Source: a candidate division KSB1 bacterium
Lineage (GTDB): Bacteria > Zhuqueibacterota > Zhuqueibacteria > JANLFK01 > Oleimicrobiaceae
Length of the DNA stretch: 64,000 bases
NCBI GenBank assembly: GCA_024655945.1
Contig: JANLFK010000004.1
Location: 192,370-256,369 of the forward strand
Direction: 5' to 3'
Below, one piece after another: positions 50,894 to 61,514 of this stretch. The notes under the pieces were generated by a model. The model did no database searches and was not told the DNA's origin. It saw nothing but the letters and a program-made list of their open reading frames with translations. A program made the translations under genes and the position numbers. Position 1 is the stretch's first letter, and each line of letters starts with the position of its first letter.

Positions 50894-51718
50894 ATGGCAG
50901 TCAAGACGTTCAAACCGGTAACCCCGACGCTGCGGTTTCGCACGGTTTCGGCATTCGACGAAACTACCGAGACCAAGCCGGAGAAGAGCCTGCTGGCTCC
51001 GCTGCGCAAGACGGGCGGCCGCAACAACGTGGGAAGGATCACTTCGCGTCGCCGCGGTGGCGGCCACAAGCGGGCCTATCGGCTCATCGATTTCAAGCGC
51101 GACAAGCTGGAAATCCCCGCGCGGGTGGCTTCTATCCAGTACGATCCGAACCGCTCGGCCAATGTGGCGCTCTTGCACTACGCCGACGGCGAGAAGCGCT
51201 ACATCCTTGCTCCGGTGGGCCTCAAGGTGGGCGACGAACTGCTCTCTGGGGAGAAGCCGGAGATCCGGATCGGCAATGCCATGCCGCTGCGCAACATCCC
51301 GCTGGGCACCTTCATCCACAACGTGGAGCTGAAGCCCGGCAAGGGCGGGCAGATCGCGCGCGGCGCCGGAACCTATGCGCAGCTGGTGGCGAAAGAGGGC
51401 GACTATGGCCATGTGCGTCTCCCCTCGGGCGAGGTGCGGCTCATCCGCCTTGAGTGCAGAGCCACGCTCGGCCAGGTGGGCAACGTTGAACACGACTCGC
51501 TGAGTCTGGGCAAGGCCGGTGCCTCGCGCTGGCTGGGCCGTCGCCCCAAGGTGCGCGGCGTGGCAATGAACCCTGTGGACCACCCCATGGGCGGAGGCGA
51601 GGGCAAGAGCTCCGGAGGTCGCCACCCTTGCTCGCCGTGGGGTCAGTTGGCCAAAGGGTTGAAGACCCGCGGCCGGAAGCCTTCTGACAAGCTGATTATC
51701 AGGAGAAGAAAAGGCTAA
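50894..51718 (+). CDS. rplB: 50S ribosomal protein L2
   Basis: 274 aa. [22 protein letters not shown] near the N-terminus and [23 protein letters not shown] near the C-terminus are invariant L2 segments near the peptidyl-transferase centre. Confidence 0.98.
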   Translation: MAVKTFKPVTPTLRFRTVSAFDETTETKPEKSLLAPLRKTGGRNNVGRITSRRRGGGHKRAYRLIDFKRDKLEIPARVASIQYDPNRSANVALLHYADGEKRYILAPVGLKVGDELLSGEKPEIRIGNAMPLRNIPLGTFIHNVELKPGKGGQIARGAGTYAQLVAKEGDYGHVRLPSGEVRLIRLECRATLGQVGNVEHDSLSLGKAGASRWLGRRPKVRGVAMNPVDHPMGGGEGKSSGGRHPCSPWGQLAKGLKTRGRKPSDKLIIRRRKG

Positions 51719-51728
51719 GCGAGGAGAC

Positions 51729-52016
51729 ATGGCGCGCTCGGTAAAGAAAGGTCCGTACGTCGACCAGAAGCTGCTCAAGAAGATCGAAGCGTTGAACAAG
51801 GCCAACCAGAAGAAGGTCATCAAGACGTGGGCTCGCCGCTCCACCATTCCGCCGGAGTTTGTCGGCCATACGCTGGCGGTGCACAACGGCAACAAGTTCA
51901 TCCCCGTGTTCATCACCGAAAACATGGTGGGACACAAATTGGGCGAGTTCGCACCGACGAGGACTTTCCGCGGCCATCCAGAAAGGGCAAAGGAAAAGGC
52001 GACGCGCGTACATTGA
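51729..52016 (+). CDS. rpsS: 30S ribosomal protein S19
   Basis: 95 aa. [20 protein letters not shown] and [23 protein letters not shown] are diagnostic. Confidence 0.98.
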   Translation: MARSVKKGPYVDQKLLKKIEALNKANQKKVIKTWARRSTIPPEFVGHTLAVHNGNKFIPVFITENMVGHKLGEFAPTRTFRGHPERAKEKATRVH

Positions 52017-52050
52017 TGGCGAGCAGAGGCATTCTCAGCGGAGATAGGTG

Positions 52051-52413
52051 ATGGAAGGACGTTGCGTGGCAAAATACTTGAGGACGTCGCCGCGAAAGAT
52101 GCGCCAAGTGGCGGACTTGATCCGGGGCCGGGGCGTAGAGGATGCGCTGAACATCCTCCACTTCAGCCCCAAGGCGGCGTCTCGTCCTTTGGAGAAAGCG
52201 CTGCGCTCGGCAGTGGCGAATCTCATGAACAGCGACGAGGGCGCGAAGCTCTCGCCAGAGGAACTCTTCGTTAAGGAGATCCAAGTCAATGCGGGCTTTA
52301 CCCTGCGCCGGTATCGCGCGGGGTCCATGGGGCGGGCAAGCAGGATTCGCAAGCGCACCTGCCACGTTGCCATCGTGGTCGCTGACGCCGGCGAGAAGGC
52401 AGCTCACGCTTAA
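52051..52413 (+). CDS. rplV: 50S ribosomal protein L22
   Basis: 120 aa from ATG 52051 (GGAG upstream; GTG 52048 in frame). [20 protein letters not shown] and the beta-hairpin tip [20 protein letters not shown]. The hairpin lines the exit tunnel. Confidence 0.97.
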   Translation: MEGRCVAKYLRTSPRKMRQVADLIRGRGVEDALNILHFSPKAASRPLEKALRSAVANLMNSDEGAKLSPEELFVKEIQVNAGFTLRRYRAGSMGRASRIRKRTCHVAIVVADAGEKAAHA

Positions 52414-52454
52414 GTGGTGCCGTTGGTTACCCTGATCACCAGCAGGAGGAGAGT

Positions 52455-53105
52455 TTGGGACAAAAGGCAAATCCAATTGGCATGCGCGTAGGCATCACCC
52501 GCACCTGGGAGTCGAACTGGTTCGACGAGCGGGATTTTGCCAGCAAGTTGTCGGAAGACTTGTTGTTGCGCAACTACATCAGGAATCGACTCCAGCGCGC
52601 GGGCGTGTCCAGGATCGAGATTGAGCGTACCGCAAAGAATAGCAAGGTCACCATTCACACGGCACGGCCAGGGATTGTGATCGGGCGCAAGGGCGCCGAG
52701 GTGGACAAGATCAAAGAAGAGCTGGAGCGGCTGACCAAGACAGAGGTTCACATAAACATTCAGGAGATCAAGCGACCGGAGCTGGATGCCTACCTGGTGG
52801 CCGAGAATATCGCCAGTCAGCTGGTGGCGAAGGTCTCTTTTCGCAAGGCAATGAAGCGCGCCATCATGTCCACCATGCGCATGGGGGCCGAAGGAGTGCG
52901 CATCGTCTGCTCCGGAAGGCTGGGCGGCGCGGAAATGGCCCGTACCGAGCAATACCGGGAGGGAAGGATCCCCCTCCACACCTTCCGCGCGGACATCGAT
53001 TTTGCCCGCGCGACCGCGCGCACGACCTACGGCACGGTGGGCGTAAAGGTGTGGATCTGCAAGGGTGAAGTCTTCGGCGCCAAGAGCGCCGTGGAACATA
53101 GTTGA
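52455..53105 (+). CDS. rpsC: 30S ribosomal protein S3
   Basis: 216 aa from a TTG start after [33 protein letters not shown] domain [15 protein letters not shown]-terminal [13 protein letters not shown]. Confidence 0.98.
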   Translation: MGQKANPIGMRVGITRTWESNWFDERDFASKLSEDLLLRNYIRNRLQRAGVSRIEIERTAKNSKVTIHTARPGIVIGRKGAEVDKIKEELERLTKTEVHINIQEIKRPELDAYLVAENIASQLVAKVSFRKAMKRAIMSTMRMGAEGVRIVCSGRLGGAEMARTEQYREGRIPLHTFRADIDFARATARTTYGTVGVKVWICKGEVFGAKSAVEHS

Positions 53106-53128
53106 CACTGATACGGAGATAGCACCTT

Positions 53129-53548
53129 ATGTTAATGCCAAAGCGCACCAAGTGGCGCAAGCAGCAGCGTGGTCGCATGAAAGGCATCGCCACCAGAGGA
53201 GCGATGCTTACTTTCGGCCACTACGGGCTCAAGGCGCTGGAGCCGGCCTGGATCACGCAGCGGCAGATCGAGGCGGCGCGTATCGCCATGACCCGCCATA
53301 TCAAGCGTGGTGGCCGAGTGTGGATTCGTATCTTCCCCGACAAACCGGTGACCAAGAAGCCGGCCGAGACCCGCATGGGCAAGGGTAAGGGTGCCCCCGA
53401 ATACTGGGTAGCTGTCGTCAAGCCGGGCCGCGTCCTCTTTGAGCTGGAAGGGGTTTCTGAGGAGCTGGCGCGCGAGGCGTTGCGCTTGGCCGCGCATAAG
53501 CTCCCCATTCGCACAAAGTTCGTTGCCAGAGCCGAGTACGGAGCATAG
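53129..53548 (+). CDS. rplP: 50S ribosomal protein L16
   Basis: 139 aa. [19 protein letters not shown] and [21 protein letters not shown] are invariant L16 segments. Confidence 0.98.
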   Translation: MLMPKRTKWRKQQRGRMKGIATRGAMLTFGHYGLKALEPAWITQRQIEAARIAMTRHIKRGGRVWIRIFPDKPVTKKPAETRMGKGKGAPEYWVAVVKPGRVLFELEGVSEELAREALRLAAHKLPIRTKFVARAEYGA

Positions 53549-53551
53549 GCC

Positions 53552-53761
53552 ATGAAGATGGAGGAGATCAAGCAGCTGCCCGTCGAGGAGCTGAAGCTGC
53601 GCCTGGAGGAGGCGGTGGATGAGTTGCACAACCTCCGTTTTCAGCACGCGACGCATCAGCTGGACAATCCTTTGAAGATCCGCCTGCTGCGCAAAGACAT
53701 CGCGCGCCTGAAGACGGTGCTGCGCGAATATGAACTGGGCATCAGGAAGGCGAAGCAATAG
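53552..53761 (+). CDS. rpmC: 50S ribosomal protein L29
   Basis: 69 aa, two helices. [28 protein letters not shown] and [14 protein letters not shown] match the family. It starts 3 bp after rplP. Confidence 0.96.
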   Translation: MKMEEIKQLPVEELKLRLEEAVDELHNLRFQHATHQLDNPLKIRLLRKDIARLKTVLREYELGIRKAKQ

Positions 53762-53780
53762 CCTTGTCATGGGAAGGACC

Positions 53781-54068
53781 ATGGAAAATACACAATCAGC
53801 AGGATCCAAGGTGGCACAGCGAGGTAGACGCAAGACCAAGGTCGGGGTCGTCGTTTCCGACAAGATGAACAAGAGCCGCGTGGTGGCAGTTACCCGGCGC
53901 GTGAAGCACCCGCAGTACGAAAAATATGTGAGGCGCACCTCTACCTTCATGTGCCACGACGAGGGCAACGAAAGCCACGTGGGCGACAAGGTGTTGATCA
54001 TGGAAACTCGTCCCCTTAGCCGTCGCAAGCGCTGGCGGCTGGTGGAGATCATCGAGAAGGCGAAGTAG
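53781..54068 (+). CDS. rpsQ: 30S ribosomal protein S17
   Basis: 95 aa from ATG 53781 (GGAAGGA upstream; ATG 53769 also in frame). [29 protein letters not shown] and [23 protein letters not shown]. The N-terminus is slightly longer than usual. Confidence 0.96.
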   Translation: MENTQSAGSKVAQRGRRKTKVGVVVSDKMNKSRVVAVTRRVKHPQYEKYVRRTSTFMCHDEGNESHVGDKVLIMETRPLSRRKRWRLVEIIEKAK

Positions 54069-54108
54069 TGGGAACTGCAGAGATGCTGAGTACAGGAAAG
54101 CGTGAGCA

Positions 54109-54477
54109 ATGATCCAGACCTACACACGACTCAATGTTGCCGACAACACCGGCGCCAAGCGCGTCATGTGCATCAGAATTTTGGGAGGTAGCAAGCGTCG
54201 CTATGCGACGGTGGGGGACGTGATTGTCGTTACCGTCAAGTCGGCGCTGCCCGGCGGGAGCGTGAAGAAGGGTGACTTGAGCAAGGCGGTCATCGTGCGC
54301 ACCAAGAAGGAGACCCGCCGGCCGGATGGTTCCTACATCCGCTTCGACGAGAACGCGGCCGTGCTCATCAACGACGCGGGCGAGCCGAAAGGGACGCGTA
54401 TCTTTGGGCCGGTGGCCCGCGAGCTGCGCGAGAAGCAGTTTCTCAAGATCGTATCCTTAGCGTCCGAAGTGCTGTGA
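54109..54477 (+). CDS. rplN: 50S ribosomal protein L14
   Basis: 122 aa. [27 protein letters not shown] and [27 protein letters not shown]. Confidence 0.98.
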   Translation: MIQTYTRLNVADNTGAKRVMCIRILGGSKRRYATVGDVIVVTVKSALPGGSVKKGDLSKAVIVRTKKETRRPDGSYIRFDENAAVLINDAGEPKGTRIFGPVARELREKQFLKIVSLASEVL

Positions 54478-54516
54478 AGAGGCAGCACCGACGGAGAAGC
54501 AGAGGCAAGGCAGGAG

Positions 54517-54852
54517 ATGAACGTACGAAAAGATGACATGGTGGTGGTAATCTCCGGCGACGACCGCGGCAAGCGGGGCCGGGTGTTGAAAGTGTTCCCG
54601 GAAAAGAACCGCGTCATCGTCGAGGGAGTCAACTTCATCAAGCGCCACACCAGACCGTCGCAGCAGAACCCCCAGGGTGGCATAGTCGAGAAGGAGGCCC
54701 CCATTCATGCCTCCAATGTCATGGTTATTTGCCCCAAGTGCAACGAGACGACAAAGGTGGGCGTGAAGGTCATTAGCGACAGCCGCACCGGCCGGGCAAC
54801 CCGCGTGCGCTACTGCAACAGCTGCGGCGAGATGTTGGTGAAAGGCTTATAG
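54517..54852 (+). CDS. rplX: 50S ribosomal protein L24
   Basis: 111 aa. KOW motif [29 protein letters not shown]; a C-terminal zinc-finger-like Cys set (CPKC...CNSC). Confidence 0.97.
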   Translation: MNVRKDDMVVVISGDDRGKRGRVLKVFPEKNRVIVEGVNFIKRHTRPSQQNPQGGIVEKEAPIHASNVMVICPKCNETTKVGVKVISDSRTGRATRVRYCNSCGEMLVKGL

Positions 54853-54878
54853 TCTGGGAAAGGCGGACACAAGGCCCT

Positions 54879-55439
54879 ATGGACTACAAACCACGACTTT
54901 TGGAACAGTATCGCGCTGAGATCGTGCCCTACTTGATGAAGCGCTTCGGCTACAAGAATGTCATGCAGGTGCCACGCCTGGAGAAGATTGTCCTCAACAT
55001 GGGTGTGGGCGATGCATTGGCAAATCGCAAGCTGCTGGACATGGCCATGGATGAGATGGCGGTCATTGCCGGACAGCGGCCGGCCATCAGTAGGGCGCGC
55101 AAGGCGATTTCTAACTTCAGGCTGCGCGCTGGCAACCCCATCGGCTGCCATGTGACCCTGCGAGGTTGGCGCATGTATGAGTTCCTCGATCGCTTGATCA
55201 GCATTGCCTTGCCGCGGGTGCGTGACTTCCGCGGACTGTCGGACCGCTCGTTTGATGGGCGGGGCAACTACTCCTTAGGCATCAAGGAACAGATCATTTT
55301 CCCGGAGATAAACTACGACAAGGTAGAGAAAATCCGGGGCATGGATGTGACCATTGTGACCACAGCAAAGACTGACGAGGAAGCTTACGAGCTTCTGGCG
55401 GCATTTGGCATGCCATTTATGCGCAGAGAGGGCGCGTGA
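54879..55439 (+). CDS. rplE: 50S ribosomal protein L5
   Basis: 186 aa. [36 protein letters not shown] and [21 protein letters not shown]. It binds 5S rRNA. Confidence 0.98.
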   Translation: MDYKPRLLEQYRAEIVPYLMKRFGYKNVMQVPRLEKIVLNMGVGDALANRKLLDMAMDEMAVIAGQRPAISRARKAISNFRLRAGNPIGCHVTLRGWRMYEFLDRLISIALPRVRDFRGLSDRSFDGRGNYSLGIKEQIIFPEINYDKVEKIRGMDVTIVTTAKTDEEAYELLAAFGMPFMRREGA

Positions 55440-55466
55440 CCGGAGACTAAACGCGGAGAGTAGAGC

Positions 55467-55652
55467 TTGGCCAGGACATCGTGCATCGCGAAGATGAAGA
55501 AGCCACAGAAGTTTGCCGTACGCCACCGCAATCGCTGCAGCCGCTGTGGACGGCCGCGCGGGCATTTGCGGAAGTTTGGCTTGTGTCGCATCTGCTTCCG
55601 GGAGCTTGCGGGGCAAGGCATGATCCCGGGTGTGGTCAAGTCCAGCTGGTGA
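55467..55652 (+). CDS. rpsN: 30S ribosomal protein S14, zinc-type
   Basis: 61 aa from a TTG start. The short zinc form: CSRCGRPRG and [22 protein letters not shown] supply two CXXC pairs. Confidence 0.97.
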   Translation: MARTSCIAKMKKPQKFAVRHRNRCSRCGRPRGHLRKFGLCRICFRELAGQGMIPGVVKSSW

Positions 55653-55684
55653 CCAGCGGCATCTTCGGCAAGAGGAGATGATAG

Positions 55685-56083
55685 ATGTCAATGACCGATC
55701 CCATCGCTGATTATTTGACCAGGATCCGCAATGCGCTGCGTGCCGGTCACAAGAAGGTGGATATTCCTGCTTCGCGTTTGAAGACCGATATCACCCGCAT
55801 TCTGCAGGAACAGCACTACATCCACAGCTTCGTGTTGGTGGAGGACGGCAAGCAGGGCATGTTGAGGATCTACTTGCGCTACGACGAGAACGAGGAGCCG
55901 GTGATCTCAGGCCTGGAGCGGGTTAGCAAACCAGGACAGCGGAAGTATGTGGGTGTGGACGAGATCCCGCGGGTCCTTAACAATTTGGGTGTCGCTATTC
56001 TGTCAACGCCGAAAGGGGTGATGACTGGTCAGCAGGCACGCAAGGCTGGCGTCGGTGGCGAGGTGCTTTGCTACGTGTGGTGA
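55685..56083 (+). CDS. rpsH: 30S ribosomal protein S8
   Basis: 132 aa. [29 protein letters not shown]-like [12 protein letters not shown] and [22 protein letters not shown]. Confidence 0.98.
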   Translation: MSMTDPIADYLTRIRNALRAGHKKVDIPASRLKTDITRILQEQHYIHSFVLVEDGKQGMLRIYLRYDENEEPVISGLERVSKPGQRKYVGVDEIPRVLNNLGVAILSTPKGVMTGQQARKAGVGGEVLCYVW

Positions 56084-56108
56084 TGAGTGCTCAGTGTAGG
56101 AGACTGCT

Positions 56109-56648
56109 GTGTCACGAGTAGGAAAAGTTCCCATTGTGGTGCCCGGGGGCGTCGCGGTGACTGTTGCCGATAAGCGGGTCTCGGCCAAAGGACCGAAGGG
56201 CGAGCTGTCACTGGATTTGCCCTCGCCTTTGACCTGCACGGTGCAAGATGGGCAGGTGGTGGTGGCTGCGGATCCAAGTGCACCGCAGGCCAAGTCGCTT
56301 CATGGGCTGTTCCGCACCCTGATTGCCAACATGATCCTGGGCGTGACCGAGGGGTTCCAGAAGCGCTTGGAGGTGGTGGGGGTGGGTTACCGCGCGGAGG
56401 TGGTGAACAACCGCCTGAAGTTGCAGCTGGGCTATTCCCACCCCATCGTTTTTGTTCCGCCGGCAGGGATCACCTTCGAGACGCCGACTCCGACTAATAT
56501 TGTCGTCAAAGGGATCGACAAGGCGTTGGTGGGGCAGGTGGCTGCCAAGGTGCGCTCCTTCAAGCCACCGGAACCCTACAAGGGTAAGGGAATTCGCTAC
56601 GAAGGGGAGCAGGTGCGGAAGAAGGAAGGCAAGAGCGCCGGACGATGA
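56109..56648 (+). CDS. rplF: 50S ribosomal protein L6
   Basis: 179 aa from a GTG start. SRVGKVPIVVPGGVAV, GVGYRAEV and EPYKGKGIRYEGEQVRKKEGKSAG. Confidence 0.98.
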   Translation: MSRVGKVPIVVPGGVAVTVADKRVSAKGPKGELSLDLPSPLTCTVQDGQVVVAADPSAPQAKSLHGLFRTLIANMILGVTEGFQKRLEVVGVGYRAEVVNNRLKLQLGYSHPIVFVPPAGITFETPTPTNIVVKGIDKALVGQVAAKVRSFKPPEPYKGKGIRYEGEQVRKKEGKSAGR

Positions 56649-56694
56649 CGGTGAGCTGGCAGACAGCGAACAGCAGAAGAAACGCAAGTGAGCG

Positions 56695-57066
56695 ATGAAG
56701 AACTCGACTTTCAAAGTAGAGGCGCGGGCACGCAAGAAAAAGCGCATTCGTAAGCGGGTGCATGGTACCGGTGAACGGCCGCGCTTGGTAGTCTTTCGCA
56801 GTAACCGACACATCTACGCGCAGTTGGTGGATGACACCACCCACCGCGTGCTGACGGGTGTGTCCAGCCTGACAGAGGCTCTTCGACCGGCGGTGAAGGA
56901 GGCCAAGAGCAAGGTTGAGGTCGCCAAAGTGGTCGGCAAGGGCATCGCCGAGAAGGCCAAGGAGCTCAAGATTAGCAAGGTAGTCTTTGACCGAGGCGGG
57001 TACTTGTACCACGGCCGGGTGAAGGCGCTGGCCGACGGCGCGCGCGAGGGCGGACTACAGTTCTGA
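56695..57066 (+). CDS. rplR: 50S ribosomal protein L18
   Basis: 123 aa. RKKKRIRKRVHGTGERPRLVVFRSNRHIYAQ and FDRGGYLYHGRVKALADGAREGGLQF. It binds 5S rRNA. Confidence 0.98.
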   Translation: MKNSTFKVEARARKKKRIRKRVHGTGERPRLVVFRSNRHIYAQLVDDTTHRVLTGVSSLTEALRPAVKEAKSKVEVAKVVGKGIAEKAKELKISKVVFDRGGYLYHGRVKALADGAREGGLQF

Positions 57067-57121
57067 GGCCGGACAGAGTCGGCGCACGTGATGGCGAAAT
57101 CGCAAACAGCAGGAGCAGAGC

Positions 57122-57655
57122 TTGGAGCGTATCAACCCAAGTGAATTGGAACTGAAAGAACAGGTAGTGCACGTCAACCGCGTGGCCAAAGTGGTCAAGG
57201 GTGGACGGCGCTTTAGCTTCAACGCCATCGTCGTCGTGGGCGATGGCAAAGGACACGTGGGCGTGGGACTGGGCAAGGCCAATGAGGTGACCGACGCCAT
57301 TTCCAAAGGATCAGAGGCGGCCAAGAAGAACATCATGCGCGTGCCATTGGTGGGAAGCACCATCCCGCATCTGGTCAGTGGCAAGTACGGCGCCGGTAAG
57401 GTGCTCCTTCGCCCGGCCTCGCCTGGAACCGGGGTCATTGCTGGCGGTGCGGTGCGCGCCATCATGGAGGCGGCAGGCGTGCGGGACGTGTTGACCAAGT
57501 CGCTGGGCTCCGCCAACCCGCATAATGTGGTCAAAGCAACTGTGGTTGCCCTCAGCAAATTGGTGGATGCCCGGACAATGGCCAAGAAGCGAGACATGAG
57601 CCTCCGCCAGCTCTTCGGGCTGGAGGAAACCCCGGCCAAGGCAGAAAACGACTGA
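57122..57655 (+). CDS. rpsE: 30S ribosomal protein S5
   Basis: 177 aa from a TTG start. [54 protein letters not shown] and [12 protein letters not shown]. Confidence 0.98.
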   Translation: MERINPSELELKEQVVHVNRVAKVVKGGRRFSFNAIVVVGDGKGHVGVGLGKANEVTDAISKGSEAAKKNIMRVPLVGSTIPHLVSGKYGAGKVLLRPASPGTGVIAGGAVRAIMEAAGVRDVLTKSLGSANPHNVVKATVVALSKLVDARTMAKKRDMSLRQLFGLEETPAKAEND

Positions 57656-57672
57656 TCGAGACGGATGCAGCG

Positions 57673-57864
57673 ATGGCAAAGAAGACGCGAAAACTTCGGG
57701 TGACCTTGGTGCGCAGCACCATTGGCCGCCACTGGCGGCAGAAACTGACGGTGCGGGCCCTCGGTCTGCGCAAGCTCCACCAGAGCGTGGAGCACGCCGA
57801 CACACCGCAGATCAGGGGGATGATTGCCAAGGTCGGCCACTTAGTGAATGTGGAAGAGCTGTAG
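57673..57864 (+). CDS. rpmD: 50S ribosomal protein L30
   Basis: 63 aa. [30 protein letters not shown] and [15 protein letters not shown] are typical bacterial L30. Confidence 0.96.
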   Translation: MAKKTRKLRVTLVRSTIGRHWRQKLTVRALGLRKLHQSVEHADTPQIRGMIAKVGHLVNVEEL

Positions 57865-57922
57865 CGGCACGCCTGAATACGCCGCTGAGCAAGTGTGTGC
57901 GACAAGCAAGCCTTGAGGAACG

Positions 57923-58363
57923 ATGAATCTATCGCAGCTGAAACCACCTGCAGGGTCAAAAAAGCAGCGCAAACGCCTGGGCAGAGGCGATGCCTCTGGA
58001 CACGGCGGCACCTCGACGCGGGGCCACAAGGGACAGCATTCCCGCTCTGGCGCCAAGCATCGGGCCTGGTTCGAGGGCGGGCAGATGCCCTTACAACGGC
58101 GAGTGCCCAAGCGGGGTTTCACTAGCCCCTTCAAGAAAGAATACCAGGTCGTCAACGTCTGCGACCTGGAACGCCTGGAGTCGGTGACAAGCGTCGACCC
58201 CGCCGTGCTTCGCGAGAAGGGGCTCATCAGGAAGAAAGGGCTCCCTGTCAAGATACTTGGTTCGGGGCAGCTGAGTCGTGCTCTGCAGGTATCGGCGCAC
58301 GCGTTCAGCAAGTCCGCCAAGGAGAAGATTGAGAGCGCAGGCGGGAAGGTGACGGTGCTATGA
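57923..58363 (+). CDS. rplO: 50S ribosomal protein L15
   Basis: 146 aa. MNLSQLKPPAGSKKQRKRLGRG, GHGGTSTRGHKGQHSRSG and PKRGF. It overlaps secY by 4 bp. Confidence 0.98.
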   Translation: MNLSQLKPPAGSKKQRKRLGRGDASGHGGTSTRGHKGQHSRSGAKHRAWFEGGQMPLQRRVPKRGFTSPFKKEYQVVNVCDLERLESVTSVDPAVLREKGLIRKKGLPVKILGSGQLSRALQVSAHAFSKSAKEKIESAGGKVTVL

Positions 58364-59733
58364 TCAGGGAATTCCAGAGCGCCTTCAAGATCCCAGAGCT
58401 GAAGCGGAAGATTCTCTTTACGCTCGGCATTCTGGTTGTCTATCGTGTTGGCGGCCACGTGCCCATCCCCATGGTCAGCGGACCGGCACTGACTGCCTAT
58501 ATCGACTCGGCAATGGGCGGCGGTGGCCTCCTCGGGCTCTACGACCTCTTCGCCGGGGGCGCCCTGAAGCGAGCCACCGTCTTCGCGCTGGGCATCATGC
58601 CCTACATCTCCGCCTCGATCATCTTGCAACTGCTCGGGGCGGTGGTGCCCTATTTCCAGAAGTTGCAAAAGGAAGGCGAGGCGGGACGCAAGAAAATCGC
58701 CCAGTACACGCGATACGGCACGGTGCTCATCTCCGCCTTCCAGGCTTACGGCGTGTCGGTTTTTCTGCGCTCGATTCCGCCCGTGGAGACTGTCACCAAG
58801 ACGGGCGAGCGTATCCTGTTGCGGGTTGTGTCGGCCGATACCACCGGGCAGATCATTCTCTTTACGTTCCTGACGATGTTAACCCTGGCAGCGGGGACGG
58901 TGCTGATCATGTGGCTGGGGGAACAGATCACCGAGCGCGGCATCGGCAACGGCATTTCTCTGATCATTTTCATCGGCATCATTGCCAGGTTCCCGAACTC
59001 CATCTTCAACGAGCTGCAGCAGGCGCTCACCGGGAATCGTGGTCTGCTGACAGAGATCCTGCTGATCGCAGTCTTTGTGGGCACGGTGGCGGCGACGGTG
59101 GTCCTCACGCAGGGCACCCGCAAGATCCCCGTGCAGTACGCCAAGCGCATCATCGGCCGGAAGATCTACGGTGGGCAGAGCACCCATTTGCCGCTGCGAG
59201 TCAACACGGCGGGGGTGATGCCCATTATTTTCGCTCAGTCGATTCTCTTTGTGCCGCAGACGATCCAGACCTTTCTGCCCAAGAGCGGGTTCGTCGAGTC
59301 GTTGAACAACATGTTTTCCGCCACCTCGGTGGTCTACTGGCTGATCTACGGGATCTTGATTGTCTTCTTCACGTACTTCTACACGGCGATTGCCTTCAAC
59401 CCCGTCGACGTGGCGGACAATATGAAGAAGTACGGGGGCTTCATCCCCGGTGTGCGCCCGGGCGCAAAGACAAGCGAGTTCATCGACCACATTCTGACGC
59501 GCATCATGCTCCCTGGGTCGATAGCCCTGGCGATTGTGGCCATTTTCCCGTACTTCCTGACCAAGGTGTCCAACGTCTCCTACGATTTTGCTTCGTTCTA
59601 CGGCGGCACGTCGTTGTTGATCGTGGTGGGTGTGGTGTTGGACACCTTGCAGCAGGTCGAGTCGCACCTGCTGATGCGGCATTACGACGGATTCTTGAAG
59701 ACCGGCAAGATTAGAGGGCGCAGGCGGATGTAG
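58360..59733 (+). CDS. secY: Preprotein translocase subunit SecY
   Basis: 457 aa, ten membrane segments expected. PELKRKILFTLGILVVYRVGGHVPIP, IMPYISASIILQLL, GIGNGISLIIF and GGFIPGVRPG are conserved. It forms the protein-conducting channel with SecE (encoded at 33213). Confidence 0.98.
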   Translation: MIREFQSAFKIPELKRKILFTLGILVVYRVGGHVPIPMVSGPALTAYIDSAMGGGGLLGLYDLFAGGALKRATVFALGIMPYISASIILQLLGAVVPYFQKLQKEGEAGRKKIAQYTRYGTVLISAFQAYGVSVFLRSIPPVETVTKTGERILLRVVSADTTGQIILFTFLTMLTLAAGTVLIMWLGEQITERGIGNGISLIIFIGIIARFPNSIFNELQQALTGNRGLLTEILLIAVFVGTVAATVVLTQGTRKIPVQYAKRIIGRKIYGGQSTHLPLRVNTAGVMPIIFAQSILFVPQTIQTFLPKSGFVESLNNMFSATSVVYWLIYGILIVFFTYFYTAIAFNPVDVADNMKKYGGFIPGVRPGAKTSEFIDHILTRIMLPGSIALAIVAIFPYFLTKVSNVSYDFASFYGGTSLLIVVGVVLDTLQQVESHLLMRHYDGFLKTGKIRGRRRM

Positions 59734-59765
59734 TGCGCCGCCTGGTCAGGGAACGGACCCAGCCC

Positions 59766-60434
59766 ATGCGCCTGATCATACTCGGAGCGCCCGGCACCGG
59801 CAAGGGGACGCAGGCCAGTCTGCTGGCCAACCATCTGCGGGTGGCGCATATCTCCACTGGCGACATGCTCCGCGAGGCGGTGGCGCAACGCACCCCACTC
59901 GGGCAAAAGGTGGAAGGAATCATGGCGGAGGGCAAGCTGGTGCCGGACCGCCTCATGATTGCGGTGGTCTCCGAGCGGTTGCGGGCGGCGGATTGTCAGA
60001 GCGGGTTCATTCTCGATGGCTTCCCCAGGACCCTGGCGCAGGCTAAGGCGCTTGACCGGCTGCTGGAGAGGCAGGGGAAGGCCATCGACTTGGTGTTGAT
60101 GCTGGAGGTGCCGGACGCCGAGATCGTGCGGCGGCTGAGTAGCAGGCGGGTCTGTGCGGCGTGTGGGGCTGTCTACAACCTCGCCACCGACGAGGCAGCA
60201 CGTACGGGCATTTGCCCTGCGTGTGGCGGGCAGCTCGTCCAGCGTCCGGATGATAGAGAAGAGACCGTGCGCGAGCGGCTGCGCGTCTACGCGCGGCAGA
60301 CACTACCCCTACGGCGTTACTATGAGCAGCAGGGGAAGTTGCGCGTCATCCCGGGCGATAGATCGATTCCTGAGGTGCAGCAGGTTGTGCAGGAGGCGGT
60401 GCAGCGACTAAGTACCACGACAACAGCCCGCTGA
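59766..60434 (+). CDS. adk: Adenylate kinase (zinc LID form)
   Basis: 222 aa from ATG 59766, the usual start MRLIILGAPGTGKGTQ; GTG 59733 overlapping the secY stop is an alternative. P-loop GAPGTGKGT; DGFPRT; a LID with CAAC and CPAC pairs for structural zinc. It catalyses 2 ADP = ATP + AMP. Confidence 0.96.
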   Translation: MRLIILGAPGTGKGTQASLLANHLRVAHISTGDMLREAVAQRTPLGQKVEGIMAEGKLVPDRLMIAVVSERLRAADCQSGFILDGFPRTLAQAKALDRLLERQGKAIDLVLMLEVPDAEIVRRLSSRRVCAACGAVYNLATDEAARTGICPACGGQLVQRPDDREETVRERLRVYARQTLPLRRYYEQQGKLRVIPGDRSIPEVQQVVQEAVQRLSTTTTAR

Positions 60435-60457
60435 AGGGGCAGCGTGAAATCGAGCTG

Positions 60458-61180
60458 ATGCGCGCCAGTTGCCGTCTCGTCGCCGAGGCACTGGCGCTGG
60501 CCGAGTCGCTGATCAGGCCGGGACTGAACACAGAGGTACTTGACCGAGAGGTCGCAAGCTTTCTTAGGGCACGCGGCGCGCGCGCAGCGTTCAAGAACTA
60601 CATGGGTTTCCCGGCGCACATCTGCGTGTCGGTGGATGAGGAAGTCGTGCACGGCCTGCCCGGATGCAGAGTGCTGCGCGAAGGGGACATCGTTGGGGTC
60701 GATATCGGCGTGGAGATGGCGGGGTACTACGGAGATGGGTGCAAGACGTTCCCGGTAGGGCAGATCTCCCCGGAGAAGGAGCGCCTGCTTGCGGCAACGA
60801 AACAGGCCCTTTACGCGGGCATCGCCCAGGCACGCGTGGGCAATCGATTGTCCGACATCTCGCACGCCATTCAGACGACGGTGGAAAACGAAGGCTTCTC
60901 CGTCGTGAGGGCCTTGGTGGGGCATGGCATTGGTCGCAGCCTGCACGAGCCTCCGCAGGTGCCGAATTTCGGCGCACCGCATCGTGGCGTGCGGCTGCGC
61001 GCCGGGATGGTGTTGGCCATCGAGCCGATGGTGAACATGGGCTCGCACGAGGTCCTCACCTTGGCCGATGGCTGGACGGTGGTGACCAAAGACCGGCTGC
61101 CTTCCGCCCATTTTGAGCACACGGTGGCCATCACTGACGGGGAGCCGGTGATCCTTACCGAGGATGTGACGGTAGCATAG
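60458..61180 (+). CDS. map: Methionine aminopeptidase type I
   Basis: 240 aa from the first ATG. Metal ligands are intact: Asp in VGVDIGVEM and GYYGDGCK, His in ALVGHGIGR and HEPPQVPNF region, Glu in [10 protein letters not shown] and HFEHTVAI. Family-like residues continue upstream of this ATG (KGQREIEL), up to a CTG at 60431 that overlaps the adk stop; no ATG, GTG or TTG lies in that stretch. The true start is therefore uncertain. It removes initiator Met. Confidence 0.93.
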   Translation: MRASCRLVAEALALAESLIRPGLNTEVLDREVASFLRARGARAAFKNYMGFPAHICVSVDEEVVHGLPGCRVLREGDIVGVDIGVEMAGYYGDGCKTFPVGQISPEKERLLAATKQALYAGIAQARVGNRLSDISHAIQTTVENEGFSVVRALVGHGIGRSLHEPPQVPNFGAPHRGVRLRAGMVLAIEPMVNMGSHEVLTLADGWTVVTKDRLPSAHFEHTVAITDGEPVILTEDVTVA

Positions 61181-61187
61181 GAGGCCC

Positions 61188-61406
61188 ATGGCTAAGGAAC
61201 AACCGATACGAGCTGACGGCACGATTATCGAAACGTTGCCCAACGCCGCGTTCCGCGTGGAGCTGGAGAACGGCCACAAAGTGCTCGCCCACATCTCGGG
61301 CAAGATGCGCATGCATTTTATCCGCATTCTGCCGGGCGACAAGGTGACCGTGGAGCTGTCTCCCTACGACTTGACGCGCGGGCGCATCACGTATCGGTAC
61401 AAGTAG
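61188..61406 (+). CDS. infA: Translation initiation factor IF-1
   Basis: 72 aa, starting [20 protein letters not shown] after GGAGG. The OB fold contains [41 protein letters not shown]. Confidence 0.98.
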   Translation: MAKEQPIRADGTIIETLPNAAFRVELENGHKVLAHISGKMRMHFIRILPGDKVTVELSPYDLTRGRITYRYK

Positions 61407-61514
61407 CTTGCCTCTGTGCAAGCAACAGCGCTGCGCTGTGCGTAGCCGTCTGGCAGAGGTGGGAGGCCAGAAACTTCCCATCAGTGAAGAAGATTGTGCC
61501 GATTGGGAGTAGGT
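61406..61514 (+). promoter_or_regulatory. Structured leader before rpmJ/alpha operon
   Basis: Three successive perfect 6-bp hairpins: GCTTGC/GCAAGC (61406-61423), ACAGCG/CGCTGT (61425-61439) and TCTGGC/GCCAGA (61449-61471). TCCCA (61476-61480) can then pair with TGGGA (61504-61508), covering the rpmJ ribosome binding site. This could be an autoregulatory leader for the alpha operon, which S4 controls in E. coli (inference). Confidence 0.5.
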
